Of a stretch of 64,000 nt of DNA, positions 24,011 through 32,289 are shown in pieces (the first letter of the stretch is position 1; the number at the start of each line of letters is the position of its first letter). The notes under the pieces were generated by a model. It saw nothing but the letters and a program-made list of their open reading frames with translations. It searched no databases and was not told the origin of the DNA. This stretch comes from Frigoribacterium sp. Leaf415 (lineage in GTDB: Bacteria; Actinomycetota; Actinomycetes; Actinomycetales; Microbacteriaceae), in contig NZ_LMQR01000001.1 of NCBI RefSeq assembly GCF_001424645.1, forward strand, positions 2,554,621 to 2,618,620. The letters run 5' to 3'. A program made the position numbers and the translations under genes.

Positions 24011-25303
24011 TCAGGCGTCGAGGCGGGCCCGGGCGCGACCGCGCACGGCGAGGATCGTGCCGCCGATCAGGGCCGAGACGAGCGAGCCGACGAGGACGCC
24101 GACCTTGACCACGTCGTCCTGCTCGCTGCCGGTGCCGTAGGCGAGCTCGCCGACGAGCAGAGACACGGTGAACCCGATGCCGGCCACGAACGACAGCCCG
24201 AGCACGTCGCCCCAGCGCAGGCTCGGGTCGAGCCGGATGCCCGGCAGGCGGGTCACGAGCAGCGACGCCCCGGTGATGCCGATCGACTTGCCGAGGACGA
24301 GAGCCACGACGATGCCGATGGCGACGCTGTCGCTCAGCGACTCGACCAGCCCGCCGAACCCGCCGACGGTGACACCGGCCGAGAAGAAGGCGAAGATCGG
24401 GACGGCGACGCCCGACGAGACCGGGCTCCAGCGCTCGGCGAAGTGGTGGGTCAGCGGGTGCCGCACCTCGTGGCCGTCGGGACTGACGTGCGTGACGCCG
24501 GCCCGAGCCGTGGCCACCGCGGGCACGAGCAGGCCGAGCAGCACCCCGGCGATCGTGGCGTGCACCCCCGACGCGTGCACCAGCGCCCAGGCGACGACGC
24601 CCAGCGGGATCAGCAGCCACCACGCCCGCACGCCACGCCGGACGAGCACGGCGAACGCGGCGAGCGGCAGCAGCGCCAGCAGCAAGGGGACGAAGGCGAT
24701 GCCCGCCGTGTAGAACACCGCGATGATCGTGATCGCGATCAGGTCGTCGACCACGGCGAGGGTCAACAGGAAGGTGCGCAGGGCCGGGGGCAGCCGCTTG
24801 CCGACGACGGCGATCACGGCGACGGCGAACGCGATGTCGGTCGCGGCGGGGATCGCCCAGCCCTGGAGCGCGTCGGGCCCGGCACCGAGGTTGACCAGCG
24901 TGAAGATCAGTGCCGGCAGGGCGACCCCACCGACCGCCGCGGCGATGGGGAGGACCGCGACGCGGGGGTCGCGCAGCGATCCGGCGACGAACTCCTGCTT
25001 GAGTTCGAGGCCGACCACGAAGAAGAAGATCGCCAGCAGGCCGTCCGCCGCCCAGGTGCCGACGCTCAGGTGCAGATGCAGGGCCTCGGGACCGAACGAC
25101 ACGTCGCGCACGGCCGCGTAGAACGAGCCGGCCGGGCTGTTCGCCAGGACGAGCGCGAGCACGGTCGCCGCGAGCAGCAGCAGGCCGCCGGTCGTGTCGC
25201 GGCTGAGGAAGCGCGAGAAGCGCGCGGCCCGACCCTCGGCGTGGGGCGCGTGGGCGGGAGCAGGAGGAGCGGCCGTCAGGTCGGCGGGGGTGGGGTCGGT
25301 CAT
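24011..25303 (-). CDS. nhaA: Na+/H+ antiporter NhaA
   Basis: A 430-residue NhaA antiporter with about 12 transmembrane helices. Diagnostic features: GLLAIFFFVVGLELKQEF in helix II, PAATDIAFAVAVI in helix IV, and LAVVDDLIAI with the ion-binding Asp pair in helix V, plus LGKSIGITGAS. It exchanges internal Na+ or Li+ for external protons at alkaline pH. The N-terminal 30 residues are Ala/Pro-rich and cytoplasmic. No regulator is adjacent. Confidence 0.95.
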   Translation of the reverse strand: MTDPTPADLTAAPPAPAHAPHAEGRAARFSRFLSRDTTGGLLLLAATVLALVLANSPAGSFYAAVRDVSFGPEALHLHLSVGTWAADGLLAIFFFVVGLELKQEFVAGSLRDPRVAVLPIAAAVGGVALPALIFTLVNLGAGPDALQGWAIPAATDIAFAVAVIAVVGKRLPPALRTFLLTLAVVDDLIAITIIAVFYTAGIAFVPLLLALLPLAAFAVLVRRGVRAWWLLIPLGVVAWALVHASGVHATIAGVLLGLLVPAVATARAGVTHVSPDGHEVRHPLTHHFAERWSPVSSGVAVPIFAFFSAGVTVGGFGGLVESLSDSVAIGIVVALVLGKSIGITGASLLVTRLPGIRLDPSLRWGDVLGLSFVAGIGFTVSLLVGELAYGTGSEQDDVVKVGVLVGSLVSALIGGTILAVRGRARARLDA

Positions 25304-25376
25304 GGGTGTCGTCCTTCGGGAGCGTCGGTGAGCAGGGCGGGGCGTCCGCTCGACCCGTCGACGACGAGGAGCGGCG

Positions 25377-25550
25377 CTACGCCACGGGCGGCGGGCACCC
25401 GGCGATCTCGCCGTGGGCGTTGCTGCCCCACAGGCTCATCCAGCCGTTCGTGCCACAGGTGCGCTTCGTCAGCACGAGCCGCTTCGGGAACGCCTGCTGC
25501 GCCGTGCGCGCCCGGCGCGGGGCGCGGGACGGGCAGGCGGGTGACGACAT
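25377..25550 (-). CDS. Small Cys-containing protein, unknown
   Basis: A 57-codon frame from ATG 25550. The second half reads KRTCGTNGWMSLWGSNAHGE followed by IAGCPPPVA, with two Cys and aromatic residues that look less like chance translation than the surrounding frames, but I know no family. No clear ribosome site. It lies between nhaA and the FBP-domain gene. Treat as doubtful. Confidence 0.3.
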   Translation of the reverse strand: MSSPACPSRAPRRARTAQQAFPKRLVLTKRTCGTNGWMSLWGSNAHGEIAGCPPPVA

Positions 25551-25618
25551 GCCCACCAGGGTACCGCCGGGGTCCGTGAGCGGGCCGACCCGCGCCTCCT
25601 GCGCTGTGCGGGCGGAAC

Positions 25619-25678
25619 GCACCGCCGACTGGACGTCGCACCGCCTGTTCCGACGGTGCGACGTTCAGTCCGCGGTGC
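25619..25678. repeat. Intergenic palindrome, family B copy 2
   Basis: Inner arms GACTGGACGTCGCACCG and CGGTGCGACGTTCAGTC, outer GCACCGC/GCGGTGC. Flanked on both sides by GACCCGCGCCTCCTGCG oligomer copies (25588 and 25680), and two forward copies follow at 25717 and 25734. Confidence 0.85.
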
Positions 25679-25730
25679 CGACCCGCGCCTCCTGCGTCCC
25701 GGTCTCGCCGGGTCGGGAGGCGCGGCCCGG

Positions 25731-26243
25731 TCAGGAGGCGCGGCGCACGTTCTCGACGAAGCCCGCGGCCCGCACGCGCAGGCTCGCGATGCGCTCGAGC
25801 CGCGCCGCCTCGACGTCGAACCCGAGGTAGGCCTCGGGCGGTGCGACGTGCACGTTGTCCGAGCACTCGAACCCGCCGCAGACGAGCGTGCCCACGGTGT
25901 CGCCGTTGCGTCCGGCCGCGCCCCCCCGCTTGGCGCTGTAGAACAGCACGTCCGCCGGCAGCCGGACGTCCTGGCACCAGGTGCACTGCGCCCGCTGGCG
26001 GGGTGAGGCCTCGGCCTGGCGCAGCACGACGCCGGCGACCGCGGGGCCCGGGCTGCCGTCCGCGTCGAGGGTCGGCACGACGACGTAGGCCCGGCGGGCG
26101 ATCTTGGGGTCGCGCCAGCCGAGGTACTCGAGGTCGTCCCAGTCGAGGTCGGCGAAGCCCGGGGGCAGGGTGAGGTCGGTGGCTTCCTTGCGGCTCGCGT
26201 TGACGAACGAGGCGCGGACGGTCTTCTCGGTCAGGGGGATCAT
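25731..26243 (-). CDS. FBP-domain (FusB-type) treble-clef zinc protein
   Basis: A 170-residue protein of the FBP/FusB C-terminal family. The zinc treble clef is CTWCQD and, 35 residues later, CGGFECSDN (four Cys). The N-terminal half is helical (TEKTVRASFVNASRKEA and WDDLEYLGWRDPKIARRAY). Relatives bind elongation factor G and can rescue it from fusidic acid; function in actinobacteria is not established. Start ATG 26243. Monocistronic. Confidence 0.85.
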   Translation of the reverse strand: MIPLTEKTVRASFVNASRKEATDLTLPPGFADLDWDDLEYLGWRDPKIARRAYVVVPTLDADGSPGPAVAGVVLRQAEASPRQRAQCTWCQDVRLPADVLFYSAKRGGAAGRNGDTVGTLVCGGFECSDNVHVAPPEAYLGFDVEAARLERIASLRVRAAGFVENVRRAS

Positions 26244-26569
26244 GTGGTTCTCCGGTCGTCGGGCCCGGGGCGGCGACGACGTCCACGGGCACGGGCGGCC
26301 GGCGACCGCCCGTGCCCACCGTCGACGCGTCGATCGGCCCGGGTGTTCTCGTGGGACCGTGCCGGGGCTGCAGCCCGCGCGGCACGGCGGAGCACGGATC
26401 GACCCGGACGGTCGATCCGCTGCGGAGACGCGACTACCTGCAGCCGGCGCACGCGGCGCCGACGACCCCCTCACGCCCGGAGGGCGTCACGGGTGCGGAC
26501 GGGATGATCACCGGGCCACCCTAGGGCGGTGGGGCTCCGGCGGCAACGGGGCCGCGCCTCCTGTGATCG
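26244..26569. other. Gene-free stretch upstream of the FBP gene
   Basis: About 325 bp without a supported frame. It would hold the promoter for the reverse-strand FBP gene. Only a GCCGCGCCTCCTG oligomer at 26551 and short GC palindromes stand out. Confidence 0.5.
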
Positions 26570-26639
26570 GGGTCGAACCACCGGTGCGCCGTCGAACCAT
26601 GCAGATGCGCGGTTCGACGGCGCATCGACGGTTCGACCC
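26570..26639. repeat. Intergenic palindrome, family B copy 3 (diverged)
   Basis: Outer arms GGGTCGAAC/GTTCGACCC and inner GCGCCGTCGAACC/GGTTCGACGGCGC. It keeps the nested plan of family B with TTCGAC in place of GTGCGAC, 30 bp from the MMPL transporter stop. Confidence 0.75.
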
Positions 26640-26670
26640 GGAGCGCTTCGCCGGTTCCGGAGGCGCGGGG

Positions 26671-29310
26671 TCAGCCCGCGTGGCGCCCGTGGTGGTCGGG
26701 GTCGCTGCCGTCGGGGACGGCGTCGACGGGAGCCGCCGGGTCGACGTGCGAGACGTGCCCGTCAGCCGAGCCCGCGCCCGCGCCTGCACCCGCACCCGCA
26801 CCCGCGGCGTCACCGGACGAGGCGTGCGGCTGCGACCGCTCGAGGGAGGCGCCCTCGACGTCGACGTCGGGCAGGATGCGGTCGAGCCACTTCGGCAGCC
26901 ACCACGCGGCGTCGCCGAGCAGGTGCATCACGGCCGGGATCAGCAGCAGGCGCACGACGAACGCGTCGACGAGCACGCCCAGCGCCAGCCCCAGGCCGAT
27001 CGACTGGATCATCACCGAGTTCGAGAACACGAAGCCCGAGAAGACCGCCGTCATGATCAGGGCCGCGGCCGTGACCACCGTGCGACCGGCGTGGACGCCG
27101 CGCTGCACCGCCAGGCGGGCCGACGAGCCGTGGGCGTACGCCTCGCGCATGCCGCTGACCAGGAACAGCTGGTAGTCCATCGCGAGCCCGAACAGCACGC
27201 CGACCATCAGGATCGGCAGGAAGCTCAGGATCGGCCCCGGGTCGTGCACACCGAAGACCGGACCCAGCCAGCCCCACTGGAACACCGCGGTGACGCCGCC
27301 GAACGCGGCGAACAGCGACAGCACGAACCCGATGGTGGCGGTGATCGGCACGAGGATCGACCGGAACACGAAGATCAGGATGATCAACGACAACCCGACG
27401 ACGACGAGCAGGTAGAGCGGCAGGGCTCCGGCCAGTTTCTCGCTGACGTCGATGTTGCCCGAGGCGTTGCCGGCGACGCCGAGCGACGAGACGTCGTCGA
27501 TGTCGAGCCCGCGCAGGTCGCGCACGAGCTGCTCGGTCGACTCGGCGGTCGGCCCGCCCTTCGGCACGACCTGGAACGCCAGCAGGGTGTCGTCGTCCGA
27601 GGCGCCGATGGGGGCGACCGCGGCGACGTCGTCCTGGTCCTTGAGGATCGTGCCGATGCGCACCTGCTCGGAGACGAGGTCGTCGTCCGAGATCGCGGTC
27701 GGCAGGTCGGCGACGACGACCAGGGGGCCGTTGACGCCGGCGCCGAACTTCTCGTCGATCAGCTTGTACGCCTTGTAGGCGCTCGAGTCGACCGGCTCGG
27801 ACGACCCGGCGGGCAGGCCGAGGCGCATCGACAGCGCGGGGATCGCGACGATCAGCAGCACGGCGACGCCTGCCACGAGGGTCAGCACGGCACGCGTGGT
27901 GCTCATCGGCTTGGTCGGCACCCGGACGGCCCCGGTGTTGCCGACGGCCTTCCGCGCCTTCTTGGTGAGGATGCGCAGGCCGACGAGGCGGAGCAGCGCC
28001 GGGGTCAGCGTGATGGCGATCAGGATCGCGACGAAGACGCAGACCGCGCCGACGGTGCCCATCAGGCCGAGGAACGGGATGCCGGTCAGGTTGAGCGCGA
28101 GCAGGGCGATCAGCACGGTCGAGCCGGCGAAGACGACCGCGTTGCCCGAGGTGCCGTTGGCCAGGCCGATCGACTCGTGCAGCGGCACCCCTTCTTTCAG
28201 CTGGGTGCGGTGCCGGTTGAGGATGAACAGCGAGTAGTCGATGCCGACCGCGAGGCCGAGCATCACACCCAGCACGGGCGTGACCGACAGCATCTCGACG
28301 GCGCCCGAGAGCGACAGCGAGGCGAGCACGCCGACGCCGACGCCGATCAGGGCGTTGATCAGGGGCAGGCCGGCACCGATCAGGGTGCCGAGCATGACGA
28401 ACAGCACGATGGCGGCGATGACGACGCCGGCCACCTCGCCCGGGCCGAGGATCTCGGGGATGCTGGCCGCGATGTCGTTCGACACCTCGACCTCGACGCC
28501 GTCGATGTCGGCGTCGTTCATCGCCTCGACGACGGCCTCTTTGTTCTCACTGGTGACGAGGTTCAGCGCCTTGTCGAACTGGATGCTGGCGACGGCCGTG
28601 GTGCCGTCGGTCGACACCTGGCGGATGCCGTCGGTCAGTTCGAGCAACGAGGCACCCTGCTCGAGCGTGGCGCTCTGCGTCTCGAGCTCGGCCTTGCCCG
28701 CGTCGAGCTCGGACTGCTGCGTGGCGATCTGCTGCGTGCCCGCGTCGAGCTGGGCCTGCTGCGCCTCGAGCTGCGGCGTGGCGGCCGCGAGGGCGGCCCC
28801 ACCGGCGGCCTGCGCCTGGGCCTTGGCGGCGTCGAGCTGCTGCTGGCCGGCGGTGATCTGGGCCTTCGCGGCGTCGATCTGTGCCTGGCCCGAGGTGATC
28901 TGGGCCTCGCCCGCGGTGATCTGCGTGCGGCCGTCCGTGATCTTCTGGGCCTGGTCGTCGATCTGCTGCTGGGTCGCGAAGGGGTCGGTGGTGCCCTTGA
29001 CGTCGTCCAGCTCCTTCGCGTCGGTCAGCAGGGCCGCGATGTCGGACTTCTGCTGGTCGGTGAAGGCCGAGTCGTCGGTGGTCGTGAAGACCACCGTGCC
29101 GGTGCCGCCGCTCGCCTGGGGGAACTTCTCGGCGAGCTCGTCGCTGACCTTCTGGGTCGCCGTGCCGGGGATGCTGACGGCGGTGGTCAGCGTGCCGCCG
29201 AACAGCGCGAAGGCGCCGCCGGCGAGGCCGAGCACGACCAGCCAGGCCACGATGACGAGCCAGGCCCGCCGGGCCGAGAACCGGCCGAGTCGATAGAGCA
29301 GGGATGCCAT
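26671..29310 (-). CDS. MMPL-family RND transporter
   Basis: An 879-residue RND-type exporter with the MMPL layout: helix 1 (residues 15-37), a large outer domain, five helices (about 270-400), a second outer domain and six C-terminal helices (600-800). The proton-relay region GVMLGLAVGIDYSLFILNRH and its repeat VLFGLAMDYQLFLVSGMREA are present. Outer domain 1 carries a long Ala/Gln coiled coil of near-heptad units (ITSGQAQIDAAKAQ) around residues 110-210. The tail has an (AG)n run. GGAGGA precedes ATG 29310. Substrate unknown; regulated by the TetR gene behind it. Confidence 0.92.
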   Translation of the reverse strand: MASLLYRLGRFSARRAWLVIVAWLVVLGLAGGAFALFGGTLTTAVSIPGTATQKVSDELAEKFPQASGGTGTVVFTTTDDSAFTDQQKSDIAALLTDAKELDDVKGTTDPFATQQQIDDQAQKITDGRTQITAGEAQITSGQAQIDAAKAQITAGQQQLDAAKAQAQAAGGAALAAATPQLEAQQAQLDAGTQQIATQQSELDAGKAELETQSATLEQGASLLELTDGIRQVSTDGTTAVASIQFDKALNLVTSENKEAVVEAMNDADIDGVEVEVSNDIAASIPEILGPGEVAGVVIAAIVLFVMLGTLIGAGLPLINALIGVGVGVLASLSLSGAVEMLSVTPVLGVMLGLAVGIDYSLFILNRHRTQLKEGVPLHESIGLANGTSGNAVVFAGSTVLIALLALNLTGIPFLGLMGTVGAVCVFVAILIAITLTPALLRLVGLRILTKKARKAVGNTGAVRVPTKPMSTTRAVLTLVAGVAVLLIVAIPALSMRLGLPAGSSEPVDSSAYKAYKLIDEKFGAGVNGPLVVVADLPTAISDDDLVSEQVRIGTILKDQDDVAAVAPIGASDDDTLLAFQVVPKGGPTAESTEQLVRDLRGLDIDDVSSLGVAGNASGNIDVSEKLAGALPLYLLVVVGLSLIILIFVFRSILVPITATIGFVLSLFAAFGGVTAVFQWGWLGPVFGVHDPGPILSFLPILMVGVLFGLAMDYQLFLVSGMREAYAHGSSARLAVQRGVHAGRTVVTAAALIMTAVFSGFVFSNSVMIQSIGLGLALGVLVDAFVVRLLLIPAVMHLLGDAAWWLPKWLDRILPDVDVEGASLERSQPHASSGDAAGAGAGAGAGAGSADGHVSHVDPAAPVDAVPDGSDPDHHGRHAG

Positions 29311-29421
29311 GGGTGTCTGTTCCTCCAGGGATGGTGCGGGGTGATGCGGGTTGCGGGGGTGGGCCTCACGTCGCGTCGTCGAGAAGGAGGTGCGGGTCGG
29401 CCGGGGACGCCGGCCGACGGG

Positions 29422-30117
29422 TCAGGGGGTGGTCGGGCCGGGCGCCGTCGGGGCAGCTGCCGCAGGGGTCGGCGTCGCCGACGGCCCGTAGCCGGTGCGG
29501 ATGCTCGTCGTCATCCGGTCGAGCAGGTCGGCCCAGACGTCGCGGCTGTCGGCGTCGACGACCGCGCCGGTCCGCATGATCCAGTGGCGGGCGACGACGG
29601 CGATGCCGTTCATCAGCGAGCTGACCAGCACCTCGGCCTCGAGCGGGTCGGTGGCGGGGCTGCGCTCGGCCATCTCGATCGAGAGCTGCTCGGTGACGCG
29701 GGTGAAGACGTCCTGGATCAGGCTGTGCGACCGCGGGTCGCTGCCGTCGTCGCCGAGGACCCCCCAGAGGTACGAGACGACGGCCGGCAGGTCGATGCCC
29801 TGCATGGCCTGGATGACCTCGGCGAACAAGGAGGCGCGGCTGCCGTCACCGACGGGCGTCGCGGCGGTCGCGGCCCGGAACTCGTCGACGGCCCCGGTGA
29901 GCACGCGGGTGCAGGCCGTCATGACGACCTCGTCGAGCGACGAGAAGTGGTTGAAGACCGTGCGACGCGAGACGTCGGCGCGCTCGGCCAGTTCGTCGAC
30001 GCTGAAGCGGGGTGCCCCGCGCTCGGCGATGAGCGCGTCGGCGGCGTCGACGATGGCCTGACGGTGCTTCGCCTTGAGGGCGGCACGGCGGTCGGGCACC
30101 AGGGTCTTGACGGTCAC
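29422..30117 (-). CDS. TetR-family regulator of the MMPL transporter
   Basis: A 231-residue TetR repressor: helix-turn-helix at residues 25-65 (FSVDELAERADVSRRTVFNHF) and a helical ligand-binding domain, ending in a Pro/Thr/Ala tail. The message appears leaderless: TAGTGT, then six bases, then GTG 30117 on the reverse strand. The inverted repeat at 30125-30150 covers this promoter, so autoregulation is likely. It lies 111 bp upstream of, and co-directional with, the transporter gene. Confidence 0.88.
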   Translation of the reverse strand: MTVKTLVPDRRAALKAKHRQAIVDAADALIAERGAPRFSVDELAERADVSRRTVFNHFSSLDEVVMTACTRVLTGAVDEFRAATAATPVGDGSRASLFAEVIQAMQGIDLPAVVSYLWGVLGDDGSDPRSHSLIQDVFTRVTEQLSIEMAERSPATDPLEAEVLVSSLMNGIAVVARHWIMRTGAVVDADSRDVWADLLDRMTTSIRTGYGPSATPTPAAAAPTAPGPTTP

Positions 30118-30123
30118 CTGCCT

Positions 30124-30150
30124 ACACTAAGTGCAGCGACGCACTCGGTG
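30124..30150 (-). promoter_or_regulatory. Leaderless promoter and TetR operator
   Basis: CACTAAGTGC (30125-30134) and GCACTCGGTG (30141-30150) form an inverted repeat of CACYRAGTGC with a 6-base spacer. The -10 box TAGTGT (reverse strand, 30129-30124) lies within the left arm, so binding would block polymerase. Confidence 0.6.
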
Positions 30151-30234
30151 CACCCACGACGGCTGGGCACTTGCTGGGACTTGCGCGGCCGCGACGCGGC
30201 ATGCCCACCGCCCGGGGCCCGCGCCTCCTCGTCC

Positions 30235-30304
30235 GACCGATCGAGTGGGCGGAAGATGTCCTTCCCTCGTCGGGGAAGGACATCTTCTGACCACTCGACT
30301 GGTC
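30235..30304. repeat. Intergenic palindrome, family E copy 1
   Basis: Core 30241-30298: TCGAGTGGGCGGAAGATGTC pairs with GACATCTTCTGACCACTCGA; the next bases CTTCCC/GGGAAG extend the stem to a TCGTCG loop. Outer GACC/GGTC extend it further. Copy 2 is at 31142, on the other side of the two-gene unit 30311-31065. Confidence 0.88.
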
Positions 30305-30310
30305 CGGCGA

Positions 30311-30613
30311 CTAGCCGGCGGCGATCTCGCGGAGGGTGGCGAGGTGCTCGGCCCAGGCCTCGCGCCCGGACGGGGTCAGCTTCAGGCTCGTCCGGGGTCG
30401 CTTGCCCACGAACCCCTTCGTGACCGCGATGTAGCCCGCGGCCTCGAGGGCGCTGACCTGCTTGCTCAGGGTCGAGTCGGTCACCTGCACGGCGTCGCGC
30501 AGGTCACGGAAGTCGAGACCCTCGGCCGCGGCGAGGGCCGCCATCATCGAGAAGCGGACGGGCTGGTGCAGCAACTCGGACAGCCGGAGGCGCGGGTGCG
30601 GTCGGGCGGTCAT
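30311..30613 (-). CDS. Winged-helix transcriptional regulator
   Basis: A 100-residue winged-helix protein of the MarR-like HTH_34 type: PVRFSMMAALAAAEGLDFRD, recognition helix VTDSTLSKQVSALEAAGYIA and wing KGFVGKRPRTSLKLTPSGR. It overlaps the membrane protein gene by 4 bp and is its downstream partner. Inference: it binds the AAG(C/T)ACTTTC repeats upstream (31100-31128) and autoregulates the pair. Confidence 0.85.
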   Translation of the reverse strand: MTARPHPRLRLSELLHQPVRFSMMAALAAAEGLDFRDLRDAVQVTDSTLSKQVSALEAAGYIAVTKGFVGKRPRTSLKLTPSGREAWAEHLATLREIAAG

Positions 30614-31065
30614 CGTCGCGCCTCGCGCACCTCGACGATCGCACAGGCGACCGACACCACGAGCAGCACAGCCGACATCACCGCACTGCCGACGACGTTC
30701 TGGCCCTGTGAGAAGCCGACGACGAGCATGGCCCCGACGTAGCAGGCGAAGAACGCGGCCAGATACGCGATCCAGCGTCGACCGAAACCCGCCCGGGCCG
30801 ACCTGTTCAGGACGACGAGCGCCACGACCAGGACGGCGACCCAGACCAGCAGGCCGCCCATCGAGACGAAGTAGGCGGTGCCTGTGGTGAGGCCCATGGC
30901 GAGGGTTCCCATCGACGCCGCGGCGCCGAGGCCGAGCAGGAAGGCCACGGCGGGCCAGCTCGCCGCCGACGTCGCGCTTCGGCCCACGGCGGCGGCCTGG
31001 TCGAGCAGACGCCGGGCCTCGGCGGAGTCGGGAGTGCCGGTACTACCGGTGATGTCAGCGGTCAT
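30610..31065 (-). CDS. Four-helix membrane protein, unknown
   Basis: A 151-residue protein with a ~35-residue soluble start and four predicted transmembrane helices (about 38-58, 65-87, 100-118 and 125-145), ending in a charged VREARR. I do not recognise a function. Proteins of this kind are commonly encoded with HTH_34 regulators. GAGGAC stands upstream of ATG 31065. First gene of the pair; the unit is bracketed by the two family E palindromes. Confidence 0.75.
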   Translation of the reverse strand: MTADITGSTGTPDSAEARRLLDQAAAVGRSATSAASWPAVAFLLGLGAAASMGTLAMGLTTGTAYFVSMGGLLVWVAVLVVALVVLNRSARAGFGRRWIAYLAAFFACYVGAMLVVGFSQGQNVVGSAVMSAVLLVVSVACAIVEVREARR

Positions 31066-31099
31066 CGTGATCGTCCTCTCGTAGGACTCTCACTCTAGA

Positions 31100-31128
31100 A
31101 AGCACTTTCCCGTTAAGCAAGTACTTTC
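31100..31128 (-). promoter_or_regulatory. Operator candidate: two AAG(C/T)ACTTTC repeats
   Basis: AAGCACTTTC at 31100-31109 and AAGTACTTTC at 31119-31128, 19 bases apart, stand 35 bp upstream of the membrane protein start. Each core (AAAGCACTTT; AAGTACTT) is itself near-palindromic. Strikingly AT-rich for this DNA. Confidence 0.6.
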
Positions 31129-31141
31129 TTGTCCAACTCGA

Positions 31142-31199
31142 TCGAGTGGGCGGAAGATGTTCTTCCCTCGTCGGGGAAGGACATCTTCCGCCCACTCGA
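31142..31199. repeat. Intergenic palindrome, family E copy 2 (58 bp)
   Basis: Near-perfect inverted repeat with the same core and the same TCGTCG loop orientation as copy 1. It ends 27 bp before the stop of the SDR gene at 31227. Confidence 0.9.
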
Positions 31200-31226
31200 C
31201 GGGCCGCGAGACCGGCGGGCGCTCGG

Positions 31227-32102
31227 TCAGATCGTCTCGTCGAGGTCGAGCAGGCGGGCACTCTCGTCCCAGAGGCGACGGGCGAGATCGGCGTCGTTCG
31301 CCTGGCGGGCGACGCGGCCGGGGGCCTTGAGGCGGTCGAAGTAGTTGCCGCTCGGTGCCGGCACGGTCGTGGCACCCGCGAGGCGGATGAGCGGCTCGGC
31401 GCCGTCCTCGGTCGACACCGCGAGGCGCTTGGCCGCGGTCATGAAGGCGCCGTCGCCACCGAAGCCCGAGGCGACGAATCCGGGGTGGAACGCGAACGCG
31501 TCGACCCCGCCGCCGGCGCGGGGCAGGCGTCGGGCCAGCTCGCGGGTGAACAGCACGTTGAGCAGCTTCGACGTGCCGTAGGCGCGGAAGCCGCCGGCCC
31601 ACGCACCCCGTGCGTTGTCGAGGTCGTCCAGGTCGACCTTGCCGAACAGGTTGCCGGCACTCGAGGTCTGGACGATGCGGACCGACCCGGCCGGCGCCTC
31701 CTTCGCCGTCTCGAGGAGGCGCGGCGTCAGCAACGCGGTCAACAGGAAGGGAGCGAGGTGGTTGCCCTGGAACGTCGTCTCGTGCCCGTCGACCGTGAGC
31801 GCACGCTCGGGGATCGTGGCGCCCGCGTTGTTGGCGAGCACGTGGATGCGGGGGTTCTCGGCGAGCAGCTGGTCGGCCAGCTCGCGCACGGTCGACAGGT
31901 CGGAGAAGTCGGCGAGGTAGGCGGTGCCACCGATCTCGTGGGCGACCGTGCGGGTGCGGTCGGGGTTGCGACCGACCACGGCGACGGTGGCACCACGGCG
32001 GGCGAGCTCGCGGGCGGCGGCGCGGCCGATGCCCGAGCTGGCTCCGGTGACGACCACGGTCCGGTCGTCGAGGCGGGCGGCGGGAGGCAGGGTGACGGTC
32101 AT
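31227..32102 (-). CDS. Short-chain dehydrogenase/reductase (retinol dehydrogenase-like)
   Basis: A 291-residue SDR. Cofactor motif TGASSGIGRAAA, the NNAG motif (LANNAGAT), the catalytic Ser in VQTSSAG and YGTSK (Tyr-x3-Lys) are all present; GRNPDRT after strand 2 suggests NADP(H). Start ATG 32102. Substrate unknown. Divergent from the next SDR gene and possibly controlled by the same TetR site. Confidence 0.88.
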   Translation of the reverse strand: MTVTLPPAARLDDRTVVVTGASSGIGRAAARELARRGATVAVVGRNPDRTRTVAHEIGGTAYLADFSDLSTVRELADQLLAENPRIHVLANNAGATIPERALTVDGHETTFQGNHLAPFLLTALLTPRLLETAKEAPAGSVRIVQTSSAGNLFGKVDLDDLDNARGAWAGGFRAYGTSKLLNVLFTRELARRLPRAGGGVDAFAFHPGFVASGFGGDGAFMTAAKRLAVSTEDGAEPLIRLAGATTVPAPSGNYFDRLKAPGRVARQANDADLARRLWDESARLLDLDETI

Positions 32103-32205
32103 GCATCGGACGCTAGGCGGGATGCGGCGGGGGTGGGTCGGCGGTCGGCGTTCTCTCGGCAGGCGCTCAGCCGCGAAGTCCTCCGCCCGCGGTACCGTCG
32201 CAATG

Positions 32206-32222
32206 CGAGACAATCTGTTTCG
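32206..32222. promoter_or_regulatory. TetR-type operator candidate upstream of the SDR-TetR pair
   Basis: CGAGACA-ATC-TGTTTCG is a 7-3-7 inverted repeat (one mismatch) in the divergent gap between two SDR genes, 68 bp before ATG 32290. It is AT-rich relative to its surroundings. A natural target for the TetR protein encoded at 33372. Confidence 0.5.
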
Positions 32223-32289
32223 AATCAGGGTGCCGCTCCCGTGCCCGCCCCGACCCACCCGACCCGACCCTCCTCAGAGAAGAGACGAC

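Noticed and set aside
26570..26639. Possible tRNA because of GGTTCGAC/GTCGAACC segments
   Set aside because: These are arms of a symmetric nested palindrome; there is no acceptor stem, anticodon loop or correct spacing.
26104..30423. A very long open forward frame of about 1440 codons
   Set aside because: It runs antisense to the MMPL transporter and its TetR gene. The translation is low-complexity Arg/Gly/Asp/His-rich, as expected opposite a GC-rich gene with strong third-position bias.
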